Source: Verrucomicrobiales bacterium
Lineage (GTDB): Bacteria > Verrucomicrobiota > Verrucomicrobiia > Verrucomicrobiales > DEV007
Length of the DNA stretch: 33,002 nucleotides
Assembly (NCBI GenBank): GCA_002726915.1
Contig: PBSY01000041.1
Span: forward strand, 1 to 33,002
Direction of reading: 5' to 3'
Shown here: positions 31,875 through 33,002 of the stretch, piece after piece
Position numbering within the stretch: position 1 is the first letter of the stretch
How the letters are laid out: the number at the start of each line of letters is the position of its first letter
Notes under the pieces: model-generated
Told to the model about the DNA's origin: nothing
The model's database searches: none
What the model saw: only the letters and a program-made list of their open reading frames with translations
Translations under genes and position numbers: made by a program

Positions 31875-32264
31875 ATGAGTCTTAACAGTCGTGGTTATGC
31901 ATTGCTGGATGTTGTCCTAGCGGTTGCTCTATTTTCCCTCACCGTGACGGGGCTAGTTGGTGTGTTGCAAAGTATCAACGAGACATCCGCGGAGCTGGCT
32001 CGCGAGCGCGTTATCCAGCATCAGCTTTCCTCTCTGCTGGCAGAGACCAAAGTGATGCCCGTCAGCGACATGAACAGCGAAAGATTGGATGAAGTCACTG
32101 ACATCAATTATCGCACCTATGTTGAGTCGATGGAGGTGGATAATGGCGAAGGAAATGCCTTGAGCGATCTCTACCTGTTAACGGCAGAGGCCGAGTTCAT
32201 GGATGGCAGTGAACTGCAGACAGAATCGGCTAAGCTGATCATTTATCAGCCGGAACAAAGATGA
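31875..32264 (+). CDS. GspI-like minor pseudopilin
   Basis: This short protein (about 129 residues) starts MSLNSRGYALLDVVLAVALFSLTVTG, a prepilin-type N-terminus with glycine at -1. The +5 position is aspartate instead of the usual glutamate. The body has the small GspI-like size and an NYRTYVESMEV strand. I choose ATG 31875 because GGTGG (31863-31867) lies seven bases upstream; ATG 31869 overlaps the gspH stop and is the alternative. Position between H and J argues for GspI. A conservative acid swap may still support helper functions such as methylation and assembly. Confidence 0.75.
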   Translation: MSLNSRGYALLDVVLAVALFSLTVTGLVGVLQSINETSAELARERVIQHQLSSLLAETKVMPVSDMNSERLDEVTDINYRTYVESMEVDNGEGNALSDLYLLTAEAEFMDGSELQTESAKLIIYQPEQR

Positions 32265-33002
32265 GGATTCACGCTGACAGCTCTAGCAAGATGGCAGCGT
32301 TTTCGTTGTTTGAGATTGTCATCGCTATGGCGATTCTCAGCATGATTGCGACGGCAGTTTTATCGCTGTTGTGGCAGGCGGGTGACACGGCGGCGGAACT
32401 ACGCTATCTCGATCGCAGGGATGAAGAAGTGAACCGCTTTGTGATGCTACTGAGAGAGTCAATTGAAGGTTTACCGCCCAACGCGACGATCACGATGAAT
32501 CCTCCGGAGTCATCCGAATCGGGTAACTATGAGCTCCTTCTAGAAAACACTCCGACGGCTTTTGTGTTCGGCGAAACGATTGGAAGCGCGGAGGAGACAT
32601 TTATAGCAATGCGAGCGGAAGAGAATTTAGACGGAGGATCCTCTTATGAACTCGCCCTGAGCCGGAATGATTTCTTCCCGGAGGATACCGATGGCAGCGG
32701 GTTGGCTTTTCGAACCGGCGGTAGCGATGATCTCGTAGCAGATGAACAAGGACGCTACTGGCTGCCTCTGCTCTCTGGTATCTCTGGAGCCACTTGGCGC
32801 TATTGGGACGAGGACCAGCTGGAATGGCTCGACGAATGGACTGATGATGAAGTATTGCCTCCTCTGCTTGAATTCGCTTTGATTGAGAGCTTCGGTGCTT
32901 TGCCGCAACGTTTTGTTTTCGAAGTGCCAGATCGCCTCGTGAATCCGGAAGAAGAATCTCAGGTCACAACTTCTTCCAATCAGACGCAGACGCAGACGCA
33001 GA
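32261..33002 (+). CDS. GspJ-like pseudopilin, cut by the window edge
   Basis: The frame runs from ATG 32261 (overlapping the preceding stop as ATGA) to the window end with no stop, at least 247 residues. The N-terminus is SSSKMAAFSLFEIVIAMAIL: glutamate is at +5 but the -1 residue before F is alanine, not glycine. The body is acidic and has WRYWDEDQLEWLDEW, close to the W-rich region of GspJ proteins. The final bases are a (CAGACG) repeat that encodes Gln-Thr pairs. Order after I suggests GspJ. The rest of the gene lies outside the window. Confidence 0.7.
   Translation, partial: MRIHADSSSKMAAFSLFEIVIAMAILSMIATAVLSLLWQAGDTAAELRYLDRRDEEVNRFVMLLRESIEGLPPNATITMNPPESSESGNYELLLENTPTAFVFGETIGSAEETFIAMRAEENLDGGSSYELALSRNDFFPEDTDGSGLAFRTGGSDDLVADEQGRYWLPLLSGISGATWRYWDEDQLEWLDEWTDDEVLPPLLEFALIESFGALPQRFVFEVPDRLVNPEEESQVTTSSNQTQTQTQ
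32981..33002 (+). repeat. Hexanucleotide CAGACG tandem repeat at the window edge
   Basis: CAGACG is repeated three times plus CAGA, in frame in the gspJ-like gene, encoding Gln-Thr pairs. It continues to the window edge, so its true length is unknown. Such repeats can vary in length; as a multiple of three it would not shift the frame. Confidence 0.6.

Noticed and set aside
1..33002. Phage, transposon, CRISPR or defence system
   Set aside because: No integrase, transposase, direct-repeat array, nuclease-toxin pair or terminal repeats were seen; genes are ordinary chromosomal families.

Overview
The window reads as chromosome of a free-living, Gram-negative heterotroph with balanced base composition, most likely from the Planctomycetes-Verrucomicrobia group and probably a verrucomicrobium. 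This is inferred from gene content: an FG-GAP protein with an ASPIC/UnbV-like end, a formylglycine-type sulfatase beside a PAS-AraC regulator and a Tat-exported xylose-isomerase-like protein, a kinase-like/TPR membrane protein, many type II pseudopilins, and frequent TTG/GTG starts. I could not place it by marker genes. I see no rRNA, tRNA, CRISPR array, transposase or phage gene.

Layout. 60-3484: a Roadblock-domain protein with a long acidic tail, then a Tol/Exb-like proton-channel set (ExbB/TolQ, ExbD/TolR, a TonB/TolA-like protein) and a tiny membrane zinc-ribbon protein. 3598-4845: fabF, convergent with a primary-type sigma factor (4939-5847, minus). 5848-6308: gene-free, with hairpins. 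6309-7220 (minus): a metallo-beta-lactamase-fold protein that has lost most metal ligands. 7383-10296 (minus): trpD followed by a seven-repeat FG-GAP protein. 10370-12231: YqgE/AlgH (plus) convergent with a PAS-AraC regulator and a Gre-family factor (minus, overlapping by 4 bases). 12297-14941: sulfatase and TIM-barrel protein, divergent from the regulator. 14950-15591 (minus): nitroreductase. 15643-16042: non-coding, with three inverted repeats. 16043-22171: a complete Yej-type peptide ABC importer (binding protein, two permeases, double ATPase), in which the YejE-like permease carries about 175 extra residues in its first periplasmic loop. 22244-26290: a small uncharacterised protein, a transmembrane pseudokinase with TPRs, and a CysQ-like phosphatase, ending in a strong bidirectional hairpin. 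26376-26978 (minus): a lone GspG-like pseudopilin. 27006-29372: RNase R. 29519-33002: gspF, gspG and gspH/I/J-like genes of a type II secretion system; the last runs off the window edge.

How the parts may fit: the Exb/Tol-like channel supplies proton-motive energy to an envelope process, the sulfatase, TIM-barrel and exported proteins suggest use of sulfated polymers, Yej imports peptides, and the type II genes export proteins. The least ordinary items are the enlarged YejE loop, the ligand-stripped MBL protein, the catalytic-loop-dead kinase, and the Roadblock protein leading a proton-channel cluster. I do not see a clear new defence or mobile system.
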